A stretch of DNA of 6,524 nt from JAUMBM01 sp964441755. GTDB taxonomy: Bacteria; Bacteroidota; Bacteroidia; Chitinophagales; Saprospiraceae. The notes under the pieces are model-generated. The model made no database searches, was not told the origin of the DNA, and worked only from the letters and a program-made list of their open reading frames with translations. Shown piece after piece: positions 6,162-6,524 of this stretch. Position 1 is the first letter of the stretch. Each line of letters starts with the position of its first letter. Where the stretch lies: contig CAYTVG010000050.1 in assembly GCA_964441755.1 (NCBI GenBank), positions 1 to 6,524 of the forward strand, written 5' to 3'. A program made the position numbers and the translations under genes.

Positions 6162-6512
6162 AGATCCTGTGGAGCGAAGTAAGAGGTATGTTCGTGTGGG
6201 CAGCTTGCTTTGTACAATGTGGTTCAAAATATTTAGCATTGATTATCTGAATGATACATATATTATTGCACCTAAAACAGCTGCCTCCTTTGCAAATATG
6301 AAAGATATGCAGTATTTTTAGGAGATTCAATGACCAAGGTCAAAACCATAAAACACATTTACTTTATTGAATATACACATTCTCAGATATGCTAAAAACT
6401 GACCCTTATGAAAACGCCGCAATGAAATGAGATTGTAGATTTCAGCACCTTTGTAGATTATTTTGCATATATACCGTACACCGTCAAGTTTTGTGCATAA
6501 AGGATAGATAAA
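6162..6512. other. A+T-rich intergenic stretch without recognisable genes
   Basis: This stretch after the operon terminator contains no protein I recognise. A frame of about 60 codons is open from the right arm of the hairpin to 6318 but lacks a good start. A 21-codon frame at 6330-6395 has a reasonable ribosome binding site and is discussed among the findings. Near the right end, TTGTAGATT occurs twice (6433-6441 and 6451-6459) and is followed by TTATTTTG (6458-6465), one mismatch from TAnnTTTG. This suggests the upstream region of another gene beyond the window. Confidence 0.4.
6433..6459 (+). repeat. 9-bp direct repeat with 18-bp period
   Basis: TTGTAGATT occurs at 6433-6441 and again at 6451-6459, exactly 18 bp apart start to start. 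It lies about 55 bases upstream of a possible start codon at the right edge and overlaps a near-consensus -7 element. It could be a pair of regulator half-sites. In A+T-rich DNA a 9-mer repeat can also arise by chance. Confidence 0.3.
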
Positions 6513-6524
6513 ATGGAGCGGCAA
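6513..6524 (+). CDS. possible start of a further gene, cut by the window edge
   Basis: The ATG at 6513 is preceded by AAAGGA (6499-6504) with an eight-base spacing, a better ribosome binding site than those of the operon genes. Only four codons (MERQ) are inside the window, so nothing can be said about the product. The repeat and promoter-like element upstream fit a gene start here, but the evidence is slight. Confidence 0.25.

Noticed and set aside
6327..6524. A 65-codon minus-strand frame running in from the right edge
   Set aside because: It has no ATG start in the window and no recognisable motif, and its aromatic-rich composition fits A+T-rich non-coding DNA.
1..6524. CRISPR array, tRNA or rRNA genes, riboswitch
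   Set aside because: I saw no regularly spaced long repeats, cloverleaf-like sequence, rRNA segments or recognisable aptamer in either strand.

Overview
The window looks like chromosomal DNA from a member of the Bacteroidota. Three things point there: the AraC-type regulator resembles those common in that phylum, the start sites mostly lack Shine-Dalgarno sequences, and a TAnnTTTG-type -7 promoter element lies just upstream of the operon. Genus and species cannot be read from the sequence. The central coding block is visibly richer in G+C than the two ends, which are A+T-rich.

Layout. Positions 1-140 hold the 3' remnant of an unrecognised minus-strand reading frame that runs up against a truncated AraC-family regulator (141-929, minus). 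This regulator keeps its sensor region and first helix-turn-helix but stops before the second. A 159-bp divergent intergenic region (930-1088) carries the likely operon promoter. Four plus-strand genes follow, almost end to end (gaps of 1, 33 and 10 nt), and most likely form one transcript. They encode an esterase-713-like lipoprotein, an exported alpha/beta hydrolase with a cysteine nucleophile, a type-B carboxylesterase lipoprotein, and an exported protein with two carboxymuconolactone-decarboxylase-like (CMD) repeats and a C-terminal metal-binding cupin. A very long, almost perfect hairpin (6102-6161) closes the operon. The rest (6162-6524) is A+T-rich and mostly without recognisable genes, except for a possible start of another gene at the right edge.

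How it may work together (inference): all four structural proteins carry export signals, so the chemistry is probably periplasmic or at the membrane. Three unrelated ester or lactone hydrolase types would open ester bonds on a small organic substrate. The CMD-cupin protein would then act on the released (possibly hydroxy-, keto- or lactone-type) product. There are no SusC/SusD, TonB-receptor or glycoside hydrolase genes here, so this is not a standard polysaccharide utilisation locus. The substrate is unknown. The combination of three dissimilar hydrolases with an exported CMD-CMD-cupin fusion, next to a damaged regulator, is the most noteworthy thing in the window.
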